From contig JAGBBD010000009.1 in assembly GCA_017938625.1 (NCBI GenBank), positions 1-36,916 on the forward strand: a DNA stretch of 36,916 bases, given 5' to 3'. This stretch comes from Oscillospiraceae bacterium (GTDB lineage: Bacteria; Bacillota; Clostridia; Oscillospirales; Oscillospiraceae). Made by a program: the position numbers and the translations under genes. Numbering within the stretch: the stretch's first letter is position 1; each line of letters starts with the position of its first letter. Under the pieces are notes generated by a model. It searched no databases. It worked only from the letters and a program-made list of their open reading frames with translations, and had not been told where the DNA came from. Positions 15,805-22,531 of this stretch are shown here, piece after piece.

Positions 15805-16047
15805 TTGAAAGAAACTGGGATCGTAAGAAAAGTGGATGAGCTTGGCAGAATCGTTCTGCCGATCGAATTGCGAAGAACGCTGGATATTGCGGAGAAGGAT
15901 GCTATTGAAATCTATGTGGATGGAGATGCCATCATTCTGAAAAAATACGCACCGTCCTGTGTGTTCTGCTCGGGCACAAAGAGCGTGATGAAATTCAAAG
16001 AAAAGAACGTCTGTGCAGCTTGCTTGCAGGCAATGAAGCAGCTGTAA
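15805..16047 (+). CDS. AbrB/SpoVT-family transition-state regulator with Cys4 tail
   Basis: DNA-binding swapped-hairpin protein of 80 residues. The N-terminal 47 residues follow AbrB closely: TGIVRKVDELGRIVLPIELR, then EKDAIEIYVDGDAIILKKY. The C-terminus is not the Bacillus AbrB tail but a CVFC...CAAC pair of CxxC motifs that probably binds zinc, as often seen in clostridial homologues. TTG 15805 gives the family-standard start (M-K-E-T-G) with AAAGG 11 bases upstream; GTG 15796 is in frame but too close to that site. It lies next to spmA and behind a Spo0A-box-like heptamer, so a role in the sporulation decision is likely but inferred. Confidence 0.88.
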   Translation: MKETGIVRKVDELGRIVLPIELRRTLDIAEKDAIEIYVDGDAIILKKYAPSCVFCSGTKSVMKFKEKNVCAACLQAMKQL

Positions 16048-16089
16048 AAAGAAGAAGCACGAAACGAAGAGTTTCGTGCTTCTTCTTTT
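16047..16089. terminator. Bidirectional terminator between abrB-like gene and rsmI
   Basis: A 19-bp stem, arms 16047-16065 and 16071-16089, with a 5-base loop. The A/T ends give T-tracts on both strands. It overlaps the stop codons of both convergent genes. Confidence 0.9.
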
Positions 16090-16918
16090 ATAATTTCATG
16101 GCTGCGTCATACAGCTCATTTTTGGAAAGTCCCGTTTCCTTCGCCGTCTGCTTGACCGCATCCTTGCGGCTGAGTCCTTCGGCGATCTTTTTTTGCACCA
16201 TCAAAAGACCGTCCTCCATGGTAAAGCCCTGTTCTTCCGGCGCCTGTGCGCCTTCCACCACAAGGACGTATTCTCCTCTGGGAGATTGCTCCTTGTAGTA
16301 GTCCACAGCGCCCTGCAGGGTGGTGCGGATCACTTCCTCATGAAGCTTCGTCAGCTCCCGGCACAGGCTGATGCGTCGCTGAGCGCCAAAGGCGGAGGTC
16401 AGATCCTGCAGCGTGTTGGTCAGTTTGTGAGGGGCTTCATAAAAGATCATGGTGCGCTGTTCCCCGATGAGTGCATCCAGATGTTCCTGTCGGCTTTTCT
16501 TGTTGGTGGATAAAAAGCCTTCAAAGGTAAAGCGACCTGTGGGAAGACCCGAGATGCTCAGCGCCGTGATCACGGCACACGGGCCGGGGATGGCGCTGAC
16601 GGTGATGCCGTTTTTAGCACACAGCGCCACCAGATCCTCACCGGGATCGGAAATGGCGGGGGAGCCTGCATCGGATACAAGGGCGCAGGTCTCCCCTGCC
16701 AGGATGCGCTCAAGGATCTTCTGTCCGCTGGCTTCCCGGTTGTGCTCGTAGTAGCTCACAAGGGGCTTTTTGATGTTCAGATGGTTCAGCAGCTTCAGAC
16801 TGACTCTGGTATCTTCTGCGGCGATGAAGTCCGCTTCTTCCAGAGTTTGCCTGCAGCGCTGGGAAATGTCTCCCAAATTGCCGATGGGGGTGGGGACAAG
16901 ATACAGCATACCTGCCAT
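16088..16918 (-). CDS. rsmI: 16S rRNA (cytidine-1402-2'-O)-methyltransferase
   Basis: RsmI 2'-O-methylates C1402 in the ribosomal decoding centre. The 276-residue protein of the tetrapyrrole-methylase fold has the signatures LVPTPIGNLGDIS at residues 7-19, AAEDTR near 33, and SDAGSPAISDPG near 83, followed by IPGPCAVITALSISGLP. The C-terminal region (about 235-276) is the small helical extension typical of RsmI. ATG 16918 is 12 bases after the trmN6 stop with a GGAGCG-like site, so the two form an operon, matching the yabB-yabC neighbourhood in Bacillus. Confidence 0.95.
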   Translation of the reverse strand: MAGMLYLVPTPIGNLGDISQRCRQTLEEADFIAAEDTRVSLKLLNHLNIKKPLVSYYEHNREASGQKILERILAGETCALVSDAGSPAISDPGEDLVALCAKNGITVSAIPGPCAVITALSISGLPTGRFTFEGFLSTNKKSRQEHLDALIGEQRTMIFYEAPHKLTNTLQDLTSAFGAQRRISLCRELTKLHEEVIRTTLQGAVDYYKEQSPRGEYVLVVEGAQAPEEQGFTMEDGLLMVQKKIAEGLSRKDAVKQTAKETGLSKNELYDAAMKL

Positions 16919-16930
16919 AGGGTCGCTCCT

Positions 16931-17620
16931 TTATCTTCGGTGATACATGGATTTGTATTCTTCTGTTTCCTCTTCGCCATGGAAGAGGATCAGATCTTGT
17001 TCATACTGAAGCCCGGGTCTTCCGCCTTTCTTTGCTTCCAGCAGTACAAGGCTCACGGGGCTTTCCTGTCTGTGACGCACAAATCGGATCCGCTTTGGTT
17101 CCAGATCGTTTGCTCTGAGGGAGCAGATCAGATCGACCAGTCGTTCCGGGCGGTGGACAAGTACAAATTTGCCGCCTGTTTTCAAAAGCCATGCTGCAGC
17201 TTGGGTCAATTGGGGCAAGGTGCAGGTCTCTTCGCTGCGGGCACGGGCAAGAGCACCTTTTGCCGCGGCGCCGCTGCCTACGGGGAAGTAGGGTGGATTG
17301 GAGACCACACCGTCCATGGAGCCTGCAGGCAGAAGAGTGCGGATCTGACGCAGATCGCCCTCCAGCACGGTCATGGGCAGGTGATTGTCCTGTGCGTTTT
17401 TGGCAGCAAGGGCAGCTGCTTCCGGCATTAACTCAATGCCCGTCAAAGTCAAAGACGGATCGGATGCCAGCAGCATCAAAGAAATGGCGCCGCTGCCGCA
17501 GCCGAGATCGCAGATCCTGCTGCCCTTTGGGAATTTTGCAAACCATGCGCATGCCACAGAGTCGGTGCCGAGCCGAAACTCGCCATCTTCCATGGTCACG
17601 CCGTTCCATAGGGTTTCCAT
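16931..17620 (-). CDS. trmN6: tRNA1(Val) adenine-N6-methyltransferase-like protein
   Basis: Class I SAM methyltransferase of the YfiC/YabB type, 229 residues. Motif I is DLGCGSGAISLML near residue 55 and the catalytic N6-amino motif is SNPPYF near residue 121. An early LGTDSV-type segment (residues 17-22) is typical of the family. ATG 17620 is preferred, with GGAG 6 bases upstream; a longer open frame reaching into the ferredoxin terminator has no support. It is followed at 12 bases by rsmI. No clear promoter lies between it and the ferredoxin terminator, so it may depend on read-through. Confidence 0.9.
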   Translation of the reverse strand: METLWNGVTMEDGEFRLGTDSVACAWFAKFPKGSRICDLGCGSGAISLMLLASDPSLTLTGIELMPEAAALAAKNAQDNHLPMTVLEGDLRQIRTLLPAGSMDGVVSNPPYFPVGSGAAAKGALARARSEETCTLPQLTQAAAWLLKTGGKFVLVHRPERLVDLICSLRANDLEPKRIRFVRHRQESPVSLVLLEAKKGGRPGLQYEQDLILFHGEEETEEYKSMYHRR

Positions 17621-17648
17621 AGGGGGCTCCTTTTTCAAACCGATAGGT

Positions 17649-17678
17649 AAAAAGCCTGTGCTCACGCACAGGCTTTTT
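17649..17678. terminator. Intrinsic terminator after ferredoxin gene
   Basis: Arms AAAAAGCCTGTG (17649-17660) and CACAGGCTTTTT (17667-17678) with a short loop. It is symmetric, so it can act on both strands, and lies between the ferredoxin gene and trmN6. Confidence 0.85.
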
Positions 17679-17694
17679 AGTGTGTACAGACGAA

Positions 17695-17865
17695 TTAGCC
17701 TTCGACGATAGCTTCGTTGGGGCATTCGCCGGCGCAAGTGCCGCAGTCAACACAGGTATCAGCGTCGATCACGTACTTGCCGTCGCCTTCAGCGATGGCG
17801 CTCAGGGGGCAAGCATCAGCGCAAACACCGCAGCTGACACATGCATCGGTAATAACGTATGCCAT
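17695..17865 (-). CDS. 2[4Fe-4S] ferredoxin
   Basis: A 56-residue clostridial-type ferredoxin, a soluble low-potential electron carrier. It has two CxxCxxCxxxCP clusters, with cysteines at 9, 12, 15, 19 and 38, 41, 44, 48, an internal duplication and an acidic composition. ATG 17865 has GGAGGTG 7 bases upstream. It has its own promoter and terminator, so is probably a monocistronic, highly expressed gene. Likely partners (hydrogenase, pyruvate:ferredoxin oxidoreductase, radical SAM reductants) are not adjacent. Confidence 0.95.
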   Translation of the reverse strand: MAYVITDACVSCGVCADACPLSAIAEGDGKYVIDADTCVDCGTCAGECPNEAIVEG

Positions 17866-17897
17866 TGAGTGACACCTCCATAATAGTTTGCGTCTTC

Positions 17898-17925
17898 ATT
17901 CTATCACGTTTTTACAAAAAAGCAA
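17898..17925 (-). promoter_or_regulatory. Promoter of ferredoxin gene
   Basis: Minus strand TTGCTT (17920-17925), 16-base spacer and TAGAAT (17898-17903), about 32 bases before the start. Confidence 0.65.
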
Positions 17926-17942
17926 ATGAAATTATTATGAAA

Positions 17943-17960
17943 TATAAATTGGTATAAATT
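17943..17960 (+). repeat. Tandem TATAAATT repeat in clpC leader
   Basis: TATAAATT occurs at 17943-17950 and again at 17953-17960, a 10-base period, about 50 bases upstream of the clpC start. It does not match the CtsR heptad repeat. It may be -10-like DNA or an operator. Confidence 0.4.
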
Positions 17961-17994
17961 CCCTCGGCTGTGGAACAATCCTTTTGCAGGAAAC

Positions 17995-18009
17995 GGAGGT
18001 GGTCATATT
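17995..18009 (+). promoter_or_regulatory. Ribosome site and apparent AUU start of clpC
   Basis: GGAGG (17995-17999) is followed after 7 bases by ATT (18007-18009), in frame with clpC. There is no in-frame ATG, GTG or TTG between the upstream stop (17938-17940) and GTG 18070. Confidence 0.6.
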
Positions 18010-20331
18010 GGGAAAATCACCCTTGCCCAGCAAACGCAAAAGCTGCTGATCCGGGCAAGAGCCGAGGCGGTGGAGCTGGGGCACAGTTATGTGGGCAGCG
18101 AACATATTCTTGTGGCACTTCTGAGCTTGTGCAGCGGACACGGGGCATTTTTGCTGCAGCGCTGCGGCTGGCAGGCGGATGCGGTGCGAAGGCTTTTGCC
18201 TGCAGGCACACCGGGGCTTGCTCTGATACAGGGATTGACGCTTCATGTAAAGTCGGCGCTCCTTGCAGCAAAGGAGGATGCCAAGCGGCTGCAGTCGGAG
18301 AGTATTCTGCCGGATCATCTTCTGATGGGGCTTTTGCGTCTGCCCACGTGTACCGCGGCAGAGCTTTTGAAAAACAACGGAACGGATCCGGACTGTCTGT
18401 TTACGGATCTGTATGTCACGCTGCAGGATCAAGGAGAGCCTGCAGCGGAAAGGAGAACAGTCGTGCGGTTGTTGGAACAATTCTGTGACGACATGATCGA
18501 GCGTGCATCCGGGATGGATCCTGTTATCGGCAGGCAGCGTGAGATCGAGGAAGTCATCGGTATTCTGAGCCGAAAAAACAAAAACAACCCTGCCCTCATC
18601 GGAGAGCCGGGAGTGGGGAAAACTGCCATTGCCGAAGGGCTGGCACAGCGGATGGCGGCAGGAAAGGTGCCGGAACTGCTGCAGGGTAAACGGCTTTTGC
18701 GGCTGGATATGGCGAGCGTTCTGGCAGGGACAAAATATCGCGGCGAGTTTGAAGAGCGCATCCGGGATATCCTTTCGGAGATCCGCCGCTGCGGCAATGT
18801 GATCTTGTTTGTAGATGAAATGCACACCTTGGTGGGGGCGGGCTCTGCTGAAGGTGCCATCGATGCTGCCAATCTGCTCAAACCGGCACTTGGGCGAGGG
18901 GAGATCCAGGTGCTCGGTGCTACGACTCTGGCAGAGTACAGAAAACACATTGAAAAGGATGCCGCTTTGGAGCGGCGCTTTCGCCCTGTGATGGTGAAAG
19001 AACCGTCAAAAGAAGAGAGCATCGCCATGCTGGAGGGGCTGCGCCCCGGGCTGGAAAAGCATCACCGCATCCGCATTGCGGAAAGCGCTGTCCGGGCGGC
19101 AGTGGAGCTGAGCAGCCGATATTTGTGCGACCATTTTTTGCCGGACAAGGCGGTGGACGTGCTTGATGAGGCGGCAGCACTGGCAGCGGGCAGAAGAAAG
19201 GGCGATCATGCTGCTGAGGAAACAAGGCGGCAGCTGAACAATGCGCTCTCCCGTGCGGTGGAGGAAAATCGCTTTGAGCAGGCAGCTGCCCTTCGTGACC
19301 GCCTGCAGCAGCTCGTGCGGCAGCAGCGTGGATTTATCGGCAAGCCTGTGGTGGAGCAGGAGGACATTGCCCGGGTGGTGGCACAGCGCACCGGTATCCC
19401 GGTGGGGAAAGTGACGGACTCCGACAGAGCAAGGCTTGCCCGGCTGAAGGAAGAACTGCAGAGCAGGGTCTTTGGGCAGGATCATGCCGCCGAGATCGTA
19501 GCATCTGCGGTCTGCCGCGGAAGACTTGGTCTGGCAGACGGTGCTCGTCCCATTGCATCCATGCTGTTTCTGGGCCCTACCGGTGTGGGAAAGACGGCGC
19601 TGTGCAAAGCCCTTGCCGAAAGTGTGTTCGGCAGAGCCGATGCAATGGTGCGGCTGGATATGTCGGAGTATATGGAGCAGCACGCCGTGTCGCGGCTCAT
19701 TGGCGCGCCACCGGGATATGTAGGCCATGGTGAAGGCGGCGAACTGACGGAAAAGGTGCGCCGCAGACCCTACTGCGTGGTGTTGCTTGATGAAGTGGAA
19801 AAGGCACATCGGGAGGTGCTGGGGCTGCTGCTGCAGGTCTTGGAGGACGGGATCTTGACAGACTCTCTCGGCAGACACGTGAATTTTCGCAATGCCATCA
19901 TCGTCATGACCTCTAACTTGGGCAGCGGCAGACATGCCATGGAGCAGGTGGGGTTTGTGACAGAAGACGGGCACAGCCTTGAGAAAAAAGCGTTGCGTGA
20001 ATTTTTCAGCCCCGAGTTTCTGGGGCGGCTGGACTGTGTGGTGGAGTTTTCGCCGTTGAGCCGGGAGACCTTGTGTGCCATTGCCCGGAAGGAACTGGAG
20101 CAGACGGTGCAAAGAGCGGAGCAGGCAGGCGCGCACCTGCAGACGGATCAAGCGGCGGCGGAGTTCCTTGCATCGGTCTGCCGAAAGCATCCCGGCGGCG
20201 CCAGACAGGTGCGGCGCAAGATCCGGACTTTGATCGAGACGCCTGTTGCCCAGCGCCTTCTGACGGCGCAGACACCGGTCTTTCTGCACACTGCCGTGCG
20301 GCAGGGAGAACTGCTGGTGGAGGAAGATTGA
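18007..20331 (+). CDS. clpC: ClpC-type AAA+ unfoldase, apparent AUU start
   Basis: Hexameric Hsp100 ATPase that unfolds proteins for ClpP. From ATT 18007 it has 774 residues: Clp N-domain repeats (about 1-150; ELGHSYVGSEHI near 23), AAA-1 with Walker A GEPGVGKT near 199 and FVDEMHT, a short UVR-like M region near 410-440, and AAA-2 with Walker A GPTGVGKT near 523 and LLDEVEKAH. A VGF tripeptide near 648 in the ClpP loop suggests it works with ClpP. The first canonical in-frame codon, GTG 18070, would remove helix 1 of the N-domain, which is clearly encoded upstream. No ctsR, mcsA or mcsB is adjacent, so heat-shock control must differ from Bacillus. Confidence 0.9.
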   Translation: MGKITLAQQTQKLLIRARAEAVELGHSYVGSEHILVALLSLCSGHGAFLLQRCGWQADAVRRLLPAGTPGLALIQGLTLHVKSALLAAKEDAKRLQSESILPDHLLMGLLRLPTCTAAELLKNNGTDPDCLFTDLYVTLQDQGEPAAERRTVVRLLEQFCDDMIERASGMDPVIGRQREIEEVIGILSRKNKNNPALIGEPGVGKTAIAEGLAQRMAAGKVPELLQGKRLLRLDMASVLAGTKYRGEFEERIRDILSEIRRCGNVILFVDEMHTLVGAGSAEGAIDAANLLKPALGRGEIQVLGATTLAEYRKHIEKDAALERRFRPVMVKEPSKEESIAMLEGLRPGLEKHHRIRIAESAVRAAVELSSRYLCDHFLPDKAVDVLDEAAALAAGRRKGDHAAEETRRQLNNALSRAVEENRFEQAAALRDRLQQLVRQQRGFIGKPVVEQEDIARVVAQRTGIPVGKVTDSDRARLARLKEELQSRVFGQDHAAEIVASAVCRGRLGLADGARPIASMLFLGPTGVGKTALCKALAESVFGRADAMVRLDMSEYMEQHAVSRLIGAPPGYVGHGEGGELTEKVRRRPYCVVLLDEVEKAHREVLGLLLQVLEDGILTDSLGRHVNFRNAIIVMTSNLGSGRHAMEQVGFVTEDGHSLEKKALREFFSPEFLGRLDCVVEFSPLSRETLCAIARKELEQTVQRAEQAGAHLQTDQAAAEFLASVCRKHPGGARQVRRKIRTLIETPVAQRLLTAQTPVFLHTAVRQGELLVEED

Positions 20332-20469
20332 ACGGCTTTGTGCTCCTTCGGGGCTTCCCGGAGGAGCATTGTGCTCTGTGATTATCGAACAAATGTTTTA
20401 AAATTGTGAAAACGCATCATTTTGATGGAAAAAACTTGGCTTTATTTGAAGAAAAATACAGACAGGGGA

Positions 20470-20498
20470 TTGCAATTTCCAAACAAATGCGGTATAGT
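20470..20498 (+). promoter_or_regulatory. Main promoter of the dcw cluster
   Basis: TTGCAA (20470-20475), 17-base spacer and TATAGT (20493-20498). The predicted start is near 20505, about 50 bases upstream of mraZ, just before the 10-bp repeat array. Confidence 0.75.
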
Positions 20499-20507
20499 AT
20501 AGCCAAG

Positions 20508-20547
20508 TGGAGCAAAAGGGAGCAAAAAAGATTAAAATGGAGCGAGG
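20508..20547 (+). repeat. MraZ-box-like direct repeats in the mraZ leader
   Basis: Four in-phase 10-base units start at 20508, 20518, 20528 and 20538. Units 1, 2 and 4 begin (T/G)GGAGC and units 1-3 end in four A residues. MraZ is known to bind short G-rich direct repeats at about 10-base spacing ahead of its own gene, so this is the likely autoregulatory operator. The last unit merges with the mraZ ribosome site. Confidence 0.6.
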
Positions 20548-20555
20548 TGAGGCTC

Positions 20556-20972
20556 TTGCTTGGAAAATATCGTCATAACGTAGATCCCAAGGGCCGACTG
20601 TTCGTTCCTTCCAAGCTGCGTGAGGAGCTTGGGGAAGCTTTTTATGTGACCCTCGGTCTCGATCACTGCTTGAGTGTCTACACCCAGGCAGGATGGGAGG
20701 CCATTGTGGAGAAGTACAATGCCCTGCCCATTTCCCAGGCAAGAAGGATGCGCTTCTTGTTTGCCAATGCTGCCAAGTGTGAGCCGGATAAGCAGGGACG
20801 TTTTTTGATTCCTGCCGAGCTTCGTGATTATGCAGGACTGAAGCAGGAAGTCATCTTCATCGGTCAGGCAGGCCATGCTGAGATCTGGGACAGCGAAGCC
20901 TATGACAAGCTGGAAGCTGAGACCCTGACACCCGAGGCGCTTGCCGCCGTAATGGAGGAGCTGGGCTTCTGA
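20556..20972 (+). CDS. mraZ: Transcriptional regulator MraZ
   Basis: DNA-binding repressor of the dcw operon, and a cytoplasmic ring-forming protein. The 138-residue product has the two SpoVT/AbrB-like half-repeats with DPKGRLFVPSKLR near residue 12 and DKQGRFLIPAELR near 82. TTG 20556 gives the family-like start LGKYRHNVD, with AGGTGA 5 bases upstream. The frame is open further upstream (ATG 20406), but that would add 50 unrelated residues across the promoter. It is first in the dcw cluster, and its stop overlaps the rsmH start by one base (TGATG). Confidence 0.94.
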   Translation: MLGKYRHNVDPKGRLFVPSKLREELGEAFYVTLGLDHCLSVYTQAGWEAIVEKYNALPISQARRMRFLFANAAKCEPDKQGRFLIPAELRDYAGLKQEVIFIGQAGHAEIWDSEAYDKLEAETLTPEALAAVMEELGF

Positions 20973-21904
20973 TGGAATTTGTACATCGCTCGGTGCTTCT
21001 GTGGGAGTGTATCGATGCACTCAACATCAAGCCCGATGGAATTTATCTTGACGGTACCCTGGGCGGTGCCGGACACTCTTCCGAGATCGCAAAGCGGCTG
21101 ACCACCGGTCGGCTTATCGGAGTGGATCGTGATACGGTGGCGCTGGAAGCGGCAAGAAAGCGGCTGGCACCGTATATGGACAAAGTGACTTTGGTGCACA
21201 GCAACTTCTCTGAGATCGCAGCGATCCTGGATGATCTGGGCATTGAGAAGATCGATGGTATGCTTTTTGATCTTGGTGTATCGTCGCCTCAGCTTGATGA
21301 CGGCAGCCGCGGCTTCTCCTATATGGCAGATGCGCCGCTGGATATGCGCATGGATCGTCAAGGCAGCTTGAGTGCCTATGATGTGGTCAACGGCTGGCCC
21401 AGAGAAGAATTGAGAAGAATCCTTTTTGACTACGGCGAAGAGCGCTACGCGCCTCTCATTGCCGCAGCCATTGAACGCAGACGGGCAGAAAAGCCTATCC
21501 GGACCACGCTGGAGCTGGTGGATGTGATCCGCAGTGCCATGCCCAACAAGGCTCTGCGCGAAAAGCAGCATCCTGCCAAGCGCAGCTTCCAGGCGATCCG
21601 CATCGCGGTCAATGATGAGCTTGGCTCTGTGGAACGGATGCTGGGCAGCGCTGTGGAGCGGCTCAACCCCGGCGGCAGACTGGCGGTGATCACCTTCCAC
21701 TCTCTGGAAGACCGCATCGTCAAGAGCGCTATGCAGGCAGCCGGCAGGGGCTGTACCTGCCCTCCGGAATTCCCGGTGTGCGTGTGCGGCAACAAACCGA
21801 AAATGAAGGTGCTGACCAAGAAGCCTATCATTTCCGGCGAAGAAGAACTGAACGAAAATCCCAGAGCCAGAAGCGCAAAGCTTCGTGTGGCAGAAAAACT
21901 GTAA
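20972..21904 (+). CDS. rsmH: 16S rRNA (cytosine-1402-N4)-methyltransferase
   Basis: RsmH (MraW) N4-methylates C1402 of 16S rRNA; RsmI, also in this window, adds the 2'-O-methyl to the same nucleotide. The 310-residue product shows the SAM-binding DGTLGGAGHSS near residue 26, the DLGVSSPQLD motif near 104, FQAIRIAVNDEL near 206 and a C-terminal RSAKLRVAEK. The start ATG overlaps the mraZ stop, typical of the conserved mraZ-rsmH pair. It is followed 24 bases later by ftsL. Confidence 0.96.
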   Translation: MEFVHRSVLLWECIDALNIKPDGIYLDGTLGGAGHSSEIAKRLTTGRLIGVDRDTVALEAARKRLAPYMDKVTLVHSNFSEIAAILDDLGIEKIDGMLFDLGVSSPQLDDGSRGFSYMADAPLDMRMDRQGSLSAYDVVNGWPREELRRILFDYGEERYAPLIAAAIERRRAEKPIRTTLELVDVIRSAMPNKALREKQHPAKRSFQAIRIAVNDELGSVERMLGSAVERLNPGGRLAVITFHSLEDRIVKSAMQAAGRGCTCPPEFPVCVCGNKPKMKVLTKKPIISGEEELNENPRARSAKLRVAEKL

Positions 21905-21928
21905 ACTCTTTTGAGAGGAGTCAGACCC

Positions 21929-22450
21929 ATGGCAAGAGCGAATATCGATCAGATGTATAACGGCTCGGCGGCATACGATCTGCAGCACTTTGGCGGCACG
22001 GCCGCACCGCAGATCGACCATCAGGGTCTGCCGGAAGACCGACCTCTTCCGTATCAGCACCGGCATGTCAAGGTCAAGACTGCCATTGCGCCCATCAGCG
22101 TGTTGGGTCTGATGGTCACGGCTTGCATGTTGATCCTTGTGGTGTTTGGCTACGTGCAGTTGTACGAAGCAACGGAGCGCGTCAGCGATCTCAAGAGCCA
22201 GTTGTCCGACCTGCGGCAGGAGCAGGTGGTGCTGGAGAGCCTGTATGAAGGAGGCATCGATCTGGATGCTGTTGAAGCACAGGCGGCGACCATGGGATTT
22301 GCTGTCCCCGAACGGGAACAGGTGGTTTATTTGAATTTGACAGGCTCCGATAAGGCGGAGATCTACACCGTTGAAAAGGAGAATATTTTCCAGCGCGTGA
22401 TCCATGCCATTGAGATCAGTGCCGGAGGATTGGTGGAATACCTGTCCTGA
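21929..22450 (+). CDS. ftsL: Cell division protein FtsL-like (bitopic, coiled coil)
   Basis: Divisome protein acting with FtsQ/DivIB and DivIC. Of the 173 residues, the first 50 are cytoplasmic and polar, one transmembrane helix lies at about 53-77, and a leucine/glutamate-rich coiled coil follows (about 78-110). Position between rsmH and ftsI and this topology support FtsL; sequence similarity in this family is weak. It is longer than usual, with about 60 extra C-terminal residues carrying a DLDAVEAQAATMGF segment. ATG 21929 has GAGAGGAG 8 bases upstream. It is followed by a terminator-like hairpin before ftsI. Confidence 0.82.
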   Translation: MARANIDQMYNGSAAYDLQHFGGTAAPQIDHQGLPEDRPLPYQHRHVKVKTAIAPISVLGLMVTACMLILVVFGYVQLYEATERVSDLKSQLSDLRQEQVVLESLYEGGIDLDAVEAQAATMGFAVPEREQVVYLNLTGSDKAEIYTVEKENIFQRVIHAIEISAGGLVEYLS

Positions 22451-22472
22451 TACAGCGATAAAATGGAATATG

Positions 22473-22509
22473 CGGGCGGCGATTGTAAGTCGCCGCCCGT
22501 TTGCTTTTA
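22473..22509 (+). terminator. Terminator-like hairpin between ftsL and ftsI
   Basis: Arms CGGGCGGCGA (22473-22482) and TCGCCGCCCG (22490-22499) form a perfect 10-bp GC-rich stem with a 7-base loop, followed by a T-rich run, TTTGCTTTTA. Placed inside an otherwise tight operon, it could be a partial terminator or attenuator. Confidence 0.65.
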
Positions 22510-22531
22510 TATAAATGAAAGGGATTGACAG

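Noticed and set aside
18070-18072. GTG 18070 as the clpC start
   Set aside because: Deletes helix 1 of the N-domain and has no ribosome site in front; AUU 18007 with GGAGG fits better.
20341-20369. Hairpin TGCTCC...GGAGCA after clpC as a terminator
   Set aside because: The stem is imperfect and no T-run follows; clpC may read into mraZ.
20406-20555. N-terminal extension of MraZ from ATG 20406
   Set aside because: Would add 50 residues unlike any MraZ and run across the promoter and repeats.
22525-22530. TTGACA just before ftsI as a promoter
   Set aside because: No -10 at a suitable distance; it overlaps the ftsI ribosome-site region.
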